From: Dipetalonema caudispina
Lineage: Eukaryota > Nematoda > Chromadorea > Rhabditida > Onchocercidae
NCBI GenBank assembly: GCA_013365325.1
Contig: JABVXV010000028.1
Location: 1-64,000, forward strand
DNA length: 64,000 nucleotides
Direction of reading: 5' to 3'
In this document: positions 11,868-23,558 of the stretch, in pieces
Numbering within the stretch: the first letter of the stretch is position 1
Layout: each line of letters starts with the position of its first letter
Notes under the pieces: model-generated
Seen by the model: the letters and a program-made list of their open reading frames with translations, nothing else
Databases searched by the model: none
Told to the model about the DNA's origin: nothing
Position numbers and translations under genes: made by a program

Positions 11868-13837
11868 TAATCTTTCACTGATAAGTGATAAGGATTCATT
11901 CGATTCACTGATAAGGATTTGTTTTTGTCATATCCTTTATCTTGGCTAAATTTGATCATTTTTGAATGATTTTGTCACTGTCTCAAAAAGAGGACAAAAT
12001 ATTAAGTTGATATTATATCGCATCACACGGTAAGATCCGGACTTAATACCTATACAATTGAAATAAATTTTAGGGATTTTTTTTTTTTTGGAACATAATC
12101 GAAAATATAGCCAATGACTTATTTACTTCGTATATTTTATCGCTATCATCATATCATTTCATTGATACTAAAACATTGTAATATTATTCCAAGCTTCTCT
12201 CCTTTTCTTTGCTTCAACTTTTCTGAAGTCTATTATCATTCTAATAATGAATAATAATCGATTAGCTATTTCAAATCATCATGGTTGACAGCTTATATAT
12301 TCATTCAAATTATGTTTTAAAATGAAGTATATCTATGATATCAGGTCTGTTACATTAGATTCGTTTGAGGATCAATTTTTGATTTACGTGCTTACAACTG
12401 GATTTTTCGGGATGTTTAAGTTTTGTTGAGTTACACTTTTGTCTAATTTCCTATTGAACTTCCTTGAGCAGATTTCGGCAAGCAAATATTTTCATTAATA
12501 TAATCGAAAAATATTTTAATCATAAAAATCAAAATAAATGTTGCAATTCAACCACCAGTTTTTCAAAATTTCTTGATTAAAATTTTGGATCTGTTTTTCA
12601 CATTCGAATTTGTTAAATCAATTATATTCTTTATTTTTACATGTTTTGCTATTCCTACCTGCCCAGTTGTATCTGATGTGATTCTGTGGATGGAAATAGA
12701 GCCTATCGATATGTGAAACGAAACTTAACCTATCACATCTCAACATTTCGCAGTTATACCTATCGGAGCACATCAATTACAACCTGAAATGAATTTCATA
12801 AAATGTTATCACTTTGTGCCTTTTGATAAATGACGAGAATTGACCTGCTATTATCAACTCTCAATCTGTGATCCAATTTATCGATCATATTCTATGGCTG
12901 ACCAATTGTTAGGTCAAATGAACTCAACCAGGTCAGCCATTCATAAGCCAATAAAATCCAACAAAACTTTCGGTAAATGCTTAGAGACAAGATTGTTGTA
13001 ACCATTGCAATTGTGCTGCTTTATATCAAATTTATCTCAAAGCGAAGTTCTGAATGCGCCAAACTTAGCGACTCTTTTCTTTAGACATTCCTTGGTGATT
13101 CTACCGGATTGATTTAAAGGTGAGGTCATCGCTAAGGTTGTTGGCCTCTTTAGAGGTCAACGTGACCTTTGACGTCCACATTTACTTATCTCAATCGAAT
13201 CTGTTTTTATCGATTTCGTATCGACAACTGTTTAGACAGTTATTATCTTGCCGAAAAAAAAGATAGCTGTAAGCGTTAATCTGTCTCACATCATTGTGAA
13301 AGTGTTCCCTTTTCAAATTGCTGTTATTACTTTTAGGGATATTTTCTATAGCACCACTTATATTCTACGATACCATCAATTATTGCTTGTTCTTTTCCCA
13401 ATTTTTTTCTTCCTTGTTTACTGTAATTTCTCCTAATTAATATTAACCTCTTTAAAAAAGATTCTTTGAACAATTGACAGTGACATCCATATCACACTGA
13501 TCTTATAATATTTGGATTACATAGACTTGATATATTCGTTTGCTGGTAATCTGTATCAGATGAAGTGAATGATTCGTTCTTTCCTAGTTTTTTTTTGCAA
13601 CGTTGCCTGAGATCGGGAAAATTTCACTCCTTTCTTGCAGTTCAGTAACTGGCCTTTCAATATATATTTATAATGTGCTTTTTATTGCCTTCAGTAAATA
13701 GTATTTCATATATGTGTAGAGCTGAGGAACCCTTATAATCCATATTATGTTTCATGCATTTAGGCTTTATCTTCTTCATCTTTAGTTTTACATCTGGAAA
13801 TCATTTCTTGACAGCAAACAATACTGGACTTAAAAAG
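11868..13837. other. Intergenic
   Basis: No supported exon. An ATG at 13754 is in frame with the next gene and would add a hydrophobic leader (HLGFIFFIFSF); I treat it as an alternative start of that gene. The stretch 12640-13180 is somewhat richer in G+C than its surroundings but carries no open frame with splice sites that I could support. Confidence 0.4.
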
Positions 13838-16707
13838 ATGAACAGCGGTAAAATAATATTTAACACGAGTGAGAGGTGGTCCTTTTCATTATCTCCTAGA
13901 AAATCTGAAAATCAATTAGAGGTGTATTCATGTAAATTTTTCTGCTGTTTGATCATTTATGATCATGTTGCTGCTGTTTACTATCCCAAGCGCATGACAT
14001 TTTTTATTTTGCCCAAATAATTTAATGATTTTACCTTTCTATGCTTGAATTTTACAACTTTTAAAAGTCTTGAGATACCTCAGATTCGCTTCATCTCAGA
14101 ATTTGAAGAATATTTTGTTTGAATCGGATCACACCGAGCCACCATCGATTCTTTCACCATTTGGTCTTCCACCAAGTGTTGGAGATTGTGAGCAGAAAGT
14201 AAGTTTAATGTTTTTCACAAGCCTCTAAAGGAAGAGACACTATGAATTACTGTTCTGGCCTTTTATTTTATTATTTTTTGCTTTACTTCCCTGACGTTGT
14301 TGTTCAAATCATTCACTTAGTAAGTGGATATATGCTTTTTCAACCTGTATTTTTGTGAATAACTTAAACACTTTGTACTTTTGGATTTTCTAATCATTTG
14401 TTGACGAAAAAATCTATTCAACTTTTTGTACTTTAATCATATGCAAGTTCTTTCCAAATCAGAAACTGCAACTGAACCACTCTGTGGGTATCGAGCGTTC
14501 CATATTTTACGAGTAGGCATTTTTTAAAGCATTTAAGGGAAACAAATATGAGATAAAAAGTTAACAAAGCAAAGAGGAGTACCGTATGCGAACAAGCGGC
14601 TGAGATACATTTGGAAATTTCAAGAATTCCGATTAGTTTGTGAGTTAGAAGAGGAAGAGACAAAGGAAAGAATTAAGTGATTGTTTGATGAGGATGGTGG
14701 TAGAGTTCACTTCTCATAGTGGACAGAAGTAACCGATAGATAGCAAGTGGCTGTTAGAGGGTGGAGGAAAAGTCGGGACCTCTACATTCTCTTGGAGCAA
14801 CCATACCACGGTGACATTTCGCTATCGGTCAGAGTGGCCCACTATTCTTCTTTAACGATCGATTTGTTCCTACCATCTGCTGCATTGGTGTAATAAAGGT
14901 CGTGATATAAACTGTTTCTATATAATTCATTCAGCGCTATCGTGAATAATATGTTATGGTGATATAGTTTCAATTTCTTATCATTTGCCTCTGATACAAC
15001 TTCAAGTTATCATTGTATGTTCAAATATGCTTTAGCATTATTGGCTTTTCATAATGAAGAGTTATGTTTTTTTGAAGTAGCTAATAGCTAATCAGTTGGT
15101 TTCACTACATGTGAATGGTATTAGGGTGGTATCGGCTGTGGCTCCACTTCAATAGTGAAATATCGTTCCATTAATGTCCGAGCTATCCAATTGTCTTCCA
15201 CTGTGATACCGTAAAAGGATTTCCCAACTTGTCAAGATTTGTTGAAGGAGATTTAGAAGAAATATGATAGCTTGATTATGAGAACTTCTTGAGAATAACA
15301 ATTTGGTAATCGTGCAAAACGATAGATAATAGAAGTAGGATATGGACGGTTTAGAAGATTACTGAGGTAGATCATGTTTTAAATACACTTTAATTTTAAA
15401 TAAATGAGGGTTAGCGGTAGAAATAAGTTGAATATGGATTTTTTTATAAAGTAAGACCGTTTTATTAGTAGTGAAGAACTGTCATTGTCGGATATTTGAT
15501 TACTGGGAATATTGTATCATGGAAGTAGCCAGTATTTTTCTTTCTTCATTTTGTTATATATTCATTACATATGTCTTATCGCGTAACTAATATTTATTGC
15601 AGCCTTAAGTTTACTTTTATGCTTTGTTGAGCTTTTGTTACGTCATTCCATTTTTGACGAAAAATTAAAGCTTTTTTTGAAGATGACGCAGATACCAGCG
15701 AAAAAGAACACTGTATCTCAAGCGACACCTTTGGTTAAAAAAAGGAATTCTTCGCGACGTAGTTCACGGTCGCGATCACGCAGTCGTTACTCACGTCGCC
15801 CCACACCTCCCAGAAGTCTGGTATGCTCTTTTCTCAGATCTTATCAGATCTTTTGTAAGCTTACGCCTTTTTAAATAATATAAAACTAAGTAATTCATCA
15901 GTTTTACTGATGAGTTTCGGATCCAACGAAATTAGAGTCGTGTAGATTAAAAGTTGTATGACTTAAAGTAACGAGAAATCGATAAATGTCATTGTCAGCA
16001 ATACTTCCATCAAGTAAAATGATAGGAACACAAGAAATTTGCTGCCATGTTTGTCCTTCACGTACTTAATGTTTTCCTTTTAGGTATCTCAAACCATTAA
16101 AACTGATTCAGTTGAAAAACTATTGCCGACCACTGTACGTCGTTTGGTTCCCAGTGTTGACAAGGAAAATTCGACTCCATTTAAAAATCAGTCTTCGGTA
16201 CTTATTGACTGTTGCAAATATTACTGCAGTTCCCTTTTACTAGTCAAGTTTTGCGACTTTTTTATTAGCAGTACCCATAAATAAATCGGAATAATGTGTA
16301 TTCTTTGGAGAGTTACTAGAGAGTGTACATTAACCATTGAAAATTTATAGGACGATAAAATTTTTTTTTCCAAAAGCAGAAATAGAAATTTTGTTTCAGA
16401 CTTAATAATAAATTATTTGGGAGAAATTGGCACATTTGCTCTAATTGTTAAGAAAACTGCATGGATTACTTCTTTTCAGCAAGCACCAGCGAAGTCCAAT
16501 GGAACAACTTTCGGTACGGAAAAACCCATGAGGTTGGCGAGTCGTCTGGTTGATCGTCCTTACGTTCTGACGTTCATCTACTTTTTGGTCTGTGTTCTCT
16601 ATGCGTTTATCATCTACAAGGCCGTGAGCTACTTTGGTGTTGATCGATTCGTGATAAAACACTGGACTCAATGGAGCAAGAAGATTCGTTTTAACTTATC
16701 TCCATAA
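13838..16707 (+). CDS. RS-rich protein with C-terminal transmembrane helix, uncharacterised
   Basis: Five exons, all phase 0: 13838-13921, 14100-14198, 15683-15820, 16084-16197, 16480-16707, giving 220 residues. The N-terminal half is hydrophilic with Ser/Pro clusters (SFSLSPRKS, PPSILSPFGLPP). Exon 3 is strongly basic with an arginine-serine block (RRSSRSRSRSRYSRR), a type of sequence phosphorylated by SR kinases and also found in chromatin-binding tails of nuclear-membrane proteins. The last exon has one strong helix (VLTFIYFLVCVLYAFIIYKAVSYF) and a short basic end (KKIRFNLSP). A nuclear-envelope role is an inference from this architecture only; there is no LEM domain in the exons found. 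An in-frame upstream ATG at 13754 would add a hydrophobic leader; I prefer 13838 because an acceptor-like site lies between them. Intron 2 is long (1.5 kb) and could hide another exon. Confidence 0.72.
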
Positions 16708-17728
16708 AAGTTTTCAGTTGTACCGAAATTGGATTTTGCTGTTCGGAGAATAAAAAAAGTTTTTCTTATCGAGTTAATTTATTTTACACTTATATAGGTC
16801 ATGAAAAATGCAGAACATGGTTAATTTGATTGAACAATACACCTATGTTTGTAAGAAAAGATTAATCACAATCAAATGCTTTATTACCTAGCAAGATGTA
16901 TATGTGATTGGTCAATTACAGCAGTTTCTAGGAATTTATAGTTCATTAAAATACTTTGTTATTTTTTCTTTTTATGTTTATGGACATACATATGATTTGT
17001 TTACAAATGATTTTCAAAACTATGTTCTTAGCTGTTTTTATTTTCGTATTTCTACAAAGAATCCGTAAAGGCTAGATGAAAAGCATGTACTCACCAGTAG
17101 CTTCTTTTTTTAATTCCCAGATTTTTTGAGAAACGCGGTCAAAATTGGTGGATCTTGAAAATTGTTTGAGATATTTTATATAATTTTACAGAATCTTTAC
17201 TCAGCTTTCCTTCCAACGTCGTCTAAATCGTAAATTATTCACAACAAGTGGGATGGGTAGCAAATGTAATTTTAATCAATTGCTTTTCCTGTTTTTGTTT
17301 TAAATGTAATAAAATATGAATGGTACTCATTCTTTTCTAATACTATTTTTCCTAATATTTAAGCTTGGCTAACGATATAATAAAGGAAGTATGGTTTGCG
17401 GTTTTTTATGGTCGATTTCATAATTGAGATGTATTAGAATTATGTATAACAGCTGGATGCTAATAGTTTGCTAATTTTTCTATAAGCAACTAAAAGATAA
17501 ACTATCGATCAGTTGGTTTTCGTGTTGTCATGTGGTGTTCAAATTTATCAGTTATAAAAATCATTTGCGAGAAATGAAAGGAAGAGATTTTGAATTTAAA
17601 ATACTAGTACAGAAGATGCTAAATGAAATAAAAATGAAATATAATGCAGAATCGTCGGTATCATAAAGGTTAGAAAATATATCCTATCAAATACCCTACA
17701 GTGCATGTTACCTGTATATGATTCTCGA
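16708..17728. other. Intergenic between convergent genes
   Basis: The stretch lies between the 3' ends of a plus-strand and a minus-strand gene and shows no supported exon. An AATAAA signal follows the RS-rich gene at about 16749. Confidence 0.55.
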
Positions 17729-19113
17729 TTATTGATGGCTGTTACCGAGACATTTCAACTCTCGTTTCATGTTACTCGTTACTCGAAATAGCGGTCCATG
17801 TCCGGGAATAATACAATCGGCTAAGCACAGCAATCGTCTTCTTGATTCTTCTTGTTGTATTTCGTTAGCTGCGAATTGTTTCCATATCGTCGAATCTTTC
17901 ATGTCTTCTTTTCGCATAAATATGTCACCTTCAACGAAATAAAGATAATATTTCCGTTGATGAAATTTTCAGTGCTTTACTTTTTTTTTTTTTTTTTTTT
18001 TTTTTAAATAAGGAAATCCTAAAATATCTGTGAAAAATTTAGACGAATGAATCTATCATTGGAAATTTCGCTATGTTTTTTACCCTCTCGTCACAAATTG
18101 ATTTTTGAAATGAGCTAATTACACTAATACTCTCTGAATCCAGACTAAATATCTGACGGAGATTAGCAAAGACAGTGAACTCACCGGAAACAATGACAGT
18201 GCCAAAAAAGCTAGTGTTGTTAATGAGAACAGAGATATCATCCGATGTGTGACCCGGTGTTTTCAGTAAATAAACATTTTTCGTTAATTTTTCAACATCA
18301 TTCTGAAATTCTTCCCTGATTTACAGATACTTTTTAGAGAAATAACTGACGCTTAGGTATTTTTTTTGCAAATTAATCTTAATATTATTTTTCGTGATTA
18401 TTTTAATATAATTTGAGCATATACCATGCATACATTCTTTCTGCCACTTTCAAATTTTTAATAATTAATGTTCTATTGCTAATTTAATGCTTTTTAAACA
18501 GAATGTTAATAATTTTGAAGGGGAAAACCTCGAAAATTCTTGAAAAGTTAGGATGCATTCCGACATGCATGAATCTTCCAGCATAATGAAATGCATCTGG
18601 GAAATGATTAGTGTTACCAGAATGATCCGGATGACCATGAGTTGTAATCACACGATTGATAGAAGGCGGTGGAGCACCAAGCTCACTTAATCCTATAGCA
18701 AAAATAGTGAAATTATAAATGCGAAACTAAATGCCACCATCCTTAATCATTAAGTATTCTAAAATATTCAAGAAATTTAACATATATGTGGATGATAATC
18801 ATAATTGACTCAGTTCATTTATAATATTTCATAATTATAAAGAAGAACTTTGTAATATCCAAGTACGTCCGTTAATATCGATAGAAAGCCCGGTATCCAC
18901 CAGAATTTTCTCTCCACCATCAATTACTAAAGTAATTGAGGACACAAATTCGTAATCATTTTCATTGTTCTGCACAATCGAACCCTAAAGGCTATTATTG
19001 AATCTTATATTCTGCCCATGAAGATATTGACCTTTTACTGCTACTTCATTGGCAGGTACACCATAAGCTTTAGCCTTATTAATAGAATTTTTAGTGTTAA
19101 GTTTAACATACAT
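17729..19113 (-). CDS. Metallo-beta-lactamase-fold hydrolase, MBLAC1-like
   Basis: Five exons in phase: 19039-19113, 18849-18984, 18529-18692, 18185-18302, 17729-17928; 230 residues, close to the 266 of human MBLAC1. The metal-binding motifs appear in order: VDTG after the first strands, THGHPDHSGN (the HxHxDH signature), TPGHTSDDISVL (third histidine), SGDIF (bridging aspartate position) and IIPGHGPLF near the C-terminus (last histidine). No signal peptide or membrane helix, so likely cytosolic or nuclear. MBLAC1 proteins are nucleases acting on histone pre-mRNA in mammals, and a nematode relative acts in glia (family knowledge); which substrate this one uses cannot be told from sequence. 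The first junction uses donor GTAAAA; a second donor a few bases on gives a frame with a stop. The gene starts 230 bases after the stop of the upstream minus-strand gene. Confidence 0.9.
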
Positions 19114-19345
19114 AAATACTATTTACGGTAAGCTTCATTTACTTATCAAATTTCCATTTAATATCTTTCTTGTTTCTGTTATTTTAATAAGTCTTTTATT
19201 CCCACTTTTAGTCGATTTTAGTTTTTGATTTGATGAATTGCAGTCAAAATAAGCAGATTTGATAAATTTTCTCAGAAATGGAAAAACGATAATTTTCCGA
19301 CTTAATTAATATAAAATTAAAACTTTACAAACATTCAAATGACAA

Positions 19346-21350
19346 TTAATTTACTTCTCTGATAATGTAAATCATCGGATTCTCACTGATATGCGTTTCA
19401 GATGTCGGTAATGCACTTTCTGATAATATCATGTCGTTGTTCAATTTTTTGTACTTACCAATGTGAACTGATGCCAATATTTCGTGAGGATATCGATTGC
19501 TCCCTTTCAATGCTTAATTTATTTTACCTTAGATTTTTGAAGTTGAAAATATAAGATTGTGTTAGTATCTTCAGAAGGTTATAACCTTTTTTTTTTTTGA
19601 CCTGACCAAACACATAGGCATTTTTATCAGCAAAGAATTTTTATTTAAATTTATCTATTTAAAATTTTTACTTAAATTGTTTCCTTATATATTGCAAAAA
19701 ATTGTGCAAACCTTGATTTCTTCCAAAAAGTTTGCCATTTTCATACATCTTTTTTGCTTCTTTCATTTCCAAATTTCTAAACGAGAACGACAAGCTATTA
19801 TATGAATATATTTTATATCATGTATGAAAGCCGTTTTGTTAAGAGTCAAAGTTCACAAAAATGCGTCAACAAGTTTGTTTTTGTTTGATAAATAAGAATA
19901 AGATTTTTCTTCTTTGATAAATGACTCAATTTGCTACCTATTCGATAGGAGAACTGAAAATGTCACACCATAAATGTTTCTATTGTAGTTAAATACTTCG
20001 CGTACAAGTCAAAGGTCAATATGAGGAATATGCGCAATACCAGTTTTACCTACGTTTTTTTGCATCCCTCATTTATCTTCTCCACCATAAATCTCTATGC
20101 TGGAAAATATACCTGGAAATTGTATGACTGCTTTCTGACTTCCGATTTGAATCCAAACGCTGATAAAGAAGTTCGGTTGGTCTCAAATCCGATACACTAA
20201 TTGTATTTTGTTGAAATGATGATCGAATTGTTTCACCCGGTAGTGAATCATTCTTAAGCCTAACATTTTGTCTCATTTCGTTTTCCTTCATAATATGGCT
20301 CTTCTTTGCTTTCCTTTTATCAATCATTCTCTAGAAATCAAATTATCAATGTTTTCTAAAATTAAAAACCTAGCGAAAGGATATTTTGTTCATATTAGAT
20401 ATCTTTAATGGATCTATTCGAAATCATTAATGTAATATGAAAAGAAATAAGTTAGACATGAATTGTTTTCATAACAACCAAAAAAAATTTGGAAACTTCT
20501 ACCTGCAATAGCGATGCGAGCCGTTTGAAATCAAATTGTGTTTTTTTGGTAACATTTTCAAAATATGCTCCGTCTTTGGTTGTCATTACTTGCGATATGA
20601 ATGTTGTTGTTGGTGATGAAGATGTTGTGGTGGCTAATAAAAATGTCTTTGATTTCCTGCTTATTTTCGGTGCAGTAGGAGAAACCGAAATAACTTTTGA
20701 ACCGCTGCCAGTCATCACATTGAACTGTACCGGAAAGTTAGTTATCTGTTAAAAGATACAACTTGTTGAATAAGAAAATAAACCAAAAAACTTTACCGAT
20801 AATTCATTTCTACCATCGCATCCCTCCATTTCTCACTTGTTGATTAGAGTATCTGGCTCTAATTAATCAGAAAGAATTAATTTTCCTAAATATATATTAA
20901 ACGACCGATCAGAAAAATTGCTTAAAGGCTAATTTTCGTGATTTTTTAAAGTTTAAAACAAATAATTCTGTAGTTCAGGACGTTTCTCGATTTTCTTGCT
21001 TCTCCTCATGCTGTTGACGATACCGCTTTATATTATTTTTGGTAATGTTGAAGTTTAAAATTGATGAGAAATGAGAAAGACAGGTCTTCCTTATTTGTTC
21101 TATTCTATCAACTCTATCAGAAGAAACAAGCAACTAACATCACCGCCAATTTTCACAATATTCCCATTCGCTTCTGCAATTCCAGCAAAAGTATTTGCCA
21201 CTGTTGAAATGCTACTTGTATCGCTATTTGACTGATCGATGAATATTTCTTCAAATGGTAACTTGGAAACAGAACCCTTCCCACGCCGAACGAAATCATG
21301 AAGCCAATTCATCAAGTTATTATTTAGCGATTCCGAAAGTTTCAACTGAC
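19346..21350 (-). CDS. Uncharacterised hydrophilic Ser/Thr-rich protein, 5' end incomplete
   Basis: Six exons join in phase: 21139-21350, 20503-20745, 20113-20330, 19712-19776, 19459-19503, 19346-19419 (stop). About 285 residues are read. There is no signal peptide or membrane helix in what is visible. The first visible exon contains NNLMNWLHDFVRRGKG; the second is rich in Ser/Thr (LLATTTSSSPTTTF) and ends KKTQFDFKRLASLLQ; the third is basic at its start (MIDKRKAKKSHIMKENEMRQ) and could form a coiled coil; the fourth (EMKEAKKMYENGKLFGRN) is also helical. I recognise no domain. The first visible exon enters in phase 1, so at least one upstream exon is missing; a 15-base candidate around 21607-21622 fits but is unproven. 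The acceptor of the 19459-19503 exon (gaaag) lacks a pyrimidine tract. Confidence 0.62.
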
Positions 21351-23558
21351 CTATAGTACCTTAAATTTTGTAACGACCACAATTTCAGAGTTAATTTTTT
21401 TTAAATTCAATTTAAATTAGCTATACTTCAGTTCATTAAAGTTGGGATAAATAAAAATTCTCTCATTTTTAGTTCAATTTACTTCGCGGTATTTTGGTTT
21501 AATATGCAATATTGAAGCATAAATTAATGTTGGATTAGTGATTTATATGCATTTAACTAAACTTTAAAGATAATTTTTCAGGTCATGAAGATAAAAAAAA
21601 AAACAACTTACTTTCTTGAAGAACTACTGATCGAATGATAAGTGAAAAAAAAATAGGTAGAAAGGACAAAGTAATGGAAGACATCATCTTAGATGGTTAT
21701 GTAACTGTCATTTAAATTTTGCCATATCAAAAATAGGTTAAATTTGTCAATTGATTGACTGCATGGACCAAAGGGAAAAGATAAGTGTTCATAATTATTT
21801 GGCGCATATATTTATATAATTGGTATTTGCGCTGTCAAATTGAAATTTGGTTTATGAATGAATAAGTGAAGAATGCATTTGAATGCTCAAATATCTCCTC
21901 ATTCTTTCCCCTCTAAGGTTGCTGTATCGTTTTGACCACTAAATTTATCTGCAATTATCTAATTGCATCTTTTCCATCATTTCCATCTATCGGCATTTAA
22001 TTGAAATTCTTCCTCCCTCATTTCACACGATGGATTCATTAACTTTTAATTATCAATTTTTCAAATCCAATGCAATTTCAACACAAAACATATTTGCAAC
22101 AAATTTAAAATAATTTACTAATATAAATTAAAAACAAAGCCAAAAAATGACAATGTAAAATATGTATGATAATTCTTTTTCCATTTCTTTTCAGGATTTG
22201 CTGTTTCAGTCATTTTATTAACAATTTAAATTTCATATCGCGAGTGACTCTCACATAACCATTTCTTACAAAATACGGTTCCTGAAAATTATTAAGTCAA
22301 TTAATCGGTAACATAAATTACAATCATATCTTAAATAGTTTTTATAAGTTGAATTAATAGAGTTTGATGATATGGACAATGAAACATTTTCATTCATCAA
22401 TTCATCCTGTTAATCTATTTAGTCGACAAAAGAACTACTTTGATATTTTCAACAAAATTTGAAAAGTTATTTAATTCATTTAAAAAATTCAGTAGCACTA
22501 AGGTTACTCCATAAAAAATTGTTCACTGCCATCTTTGAAAATGTGCAAAAAGATTGAATTATAAAATTTGAGACATACAAATAATTTTGATAGTTGCCTG
22601 TTATGTTCAATAATTCCAGAATATAATAACACACTGTCACAAATTAACAACAAATGTATCGACAGTAAAAATAACATTTGAAAAACAACCATCCGATCGC
22701 TGATTTTTTTTGTTTTGAAATGCCTCCCGAAATTTTTGGCAGTGTTTATTGCATTTTTACATCACAATTATGCAAAAACCGATTATTAGGAGATCGTTTT
22801 AAAAATTAACATTGAAGTAGACATCCAGAAATTGGAATGAACATTTGAGAAGTTAAGGAATATTACTGAGATTCAAGATAAAAAATGAGTTGTAATTACC
22901 TATTCAATTCAAAAAAAAAAATTTTTGGAGATATCATAATTTAATTTTTGGAAAATCAAAGAAAATATTACAGAAGTCAAATCGTTGTATCAAAGGTCTC
23001 TATCAGTCTATGATTCGGCTTATTCGTACGAATAATACTTTTGGGAAATGTAATGCGAAAAAGGCATAAATTACTTGAAATTACATTTAGATATTTCCTG
23101 GAGATAAGAACTCTCCGAAATAGATGGACAAAAGTTCCTCTCTTCTTTCAAATCCTAATTTATCAAGCTTCAAGTATCAGGCAATAATATCGGATCGGAT
23201 GGTATTGCAGAAGTTATACTTAAGCTGACCATCAATCTTCATATCACGAAGATTATTTCCGACCATTACAACCGTAAAGTACACTCTACGAAATAATAGC
23301 ATTTATTCTAATCATATTAAAAAGGCAATTTGGAAATTTCCGGCAAGTAAAGCATTATGGGCTAGAATTTATCGTATTAAGAAAAACTGAAACTGTGTAA
23401 ACTTTTAAATGCTTTGTAAGTAAAAAATTTTATCTTAAATTTTTAATTCAAAGTGGAACATTTAAGTGCTTCCGGTAATTTCCGGAAATAAATCAACAGT
23501 GTAACTCCCAGTGAAAAGAAAAACGGAGCTTTTTTTTCTTTTTTTTTTTTCAAATAAT
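21351..23558. other. Mostly non-coding; two weak minus-strand exon candidates
   Basis: Minus-strand segments at about 22214-22283 (ends in a stop, preceded by a good tttcag acceptor) and 23227-23292 (reads VYFTVVMVGNNLRDMK) are open and look protein-like, but I could not connect them in phase to each other or to the gene at 23.6 kb, so I do not call them as CDS. Confidence 0.35.
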
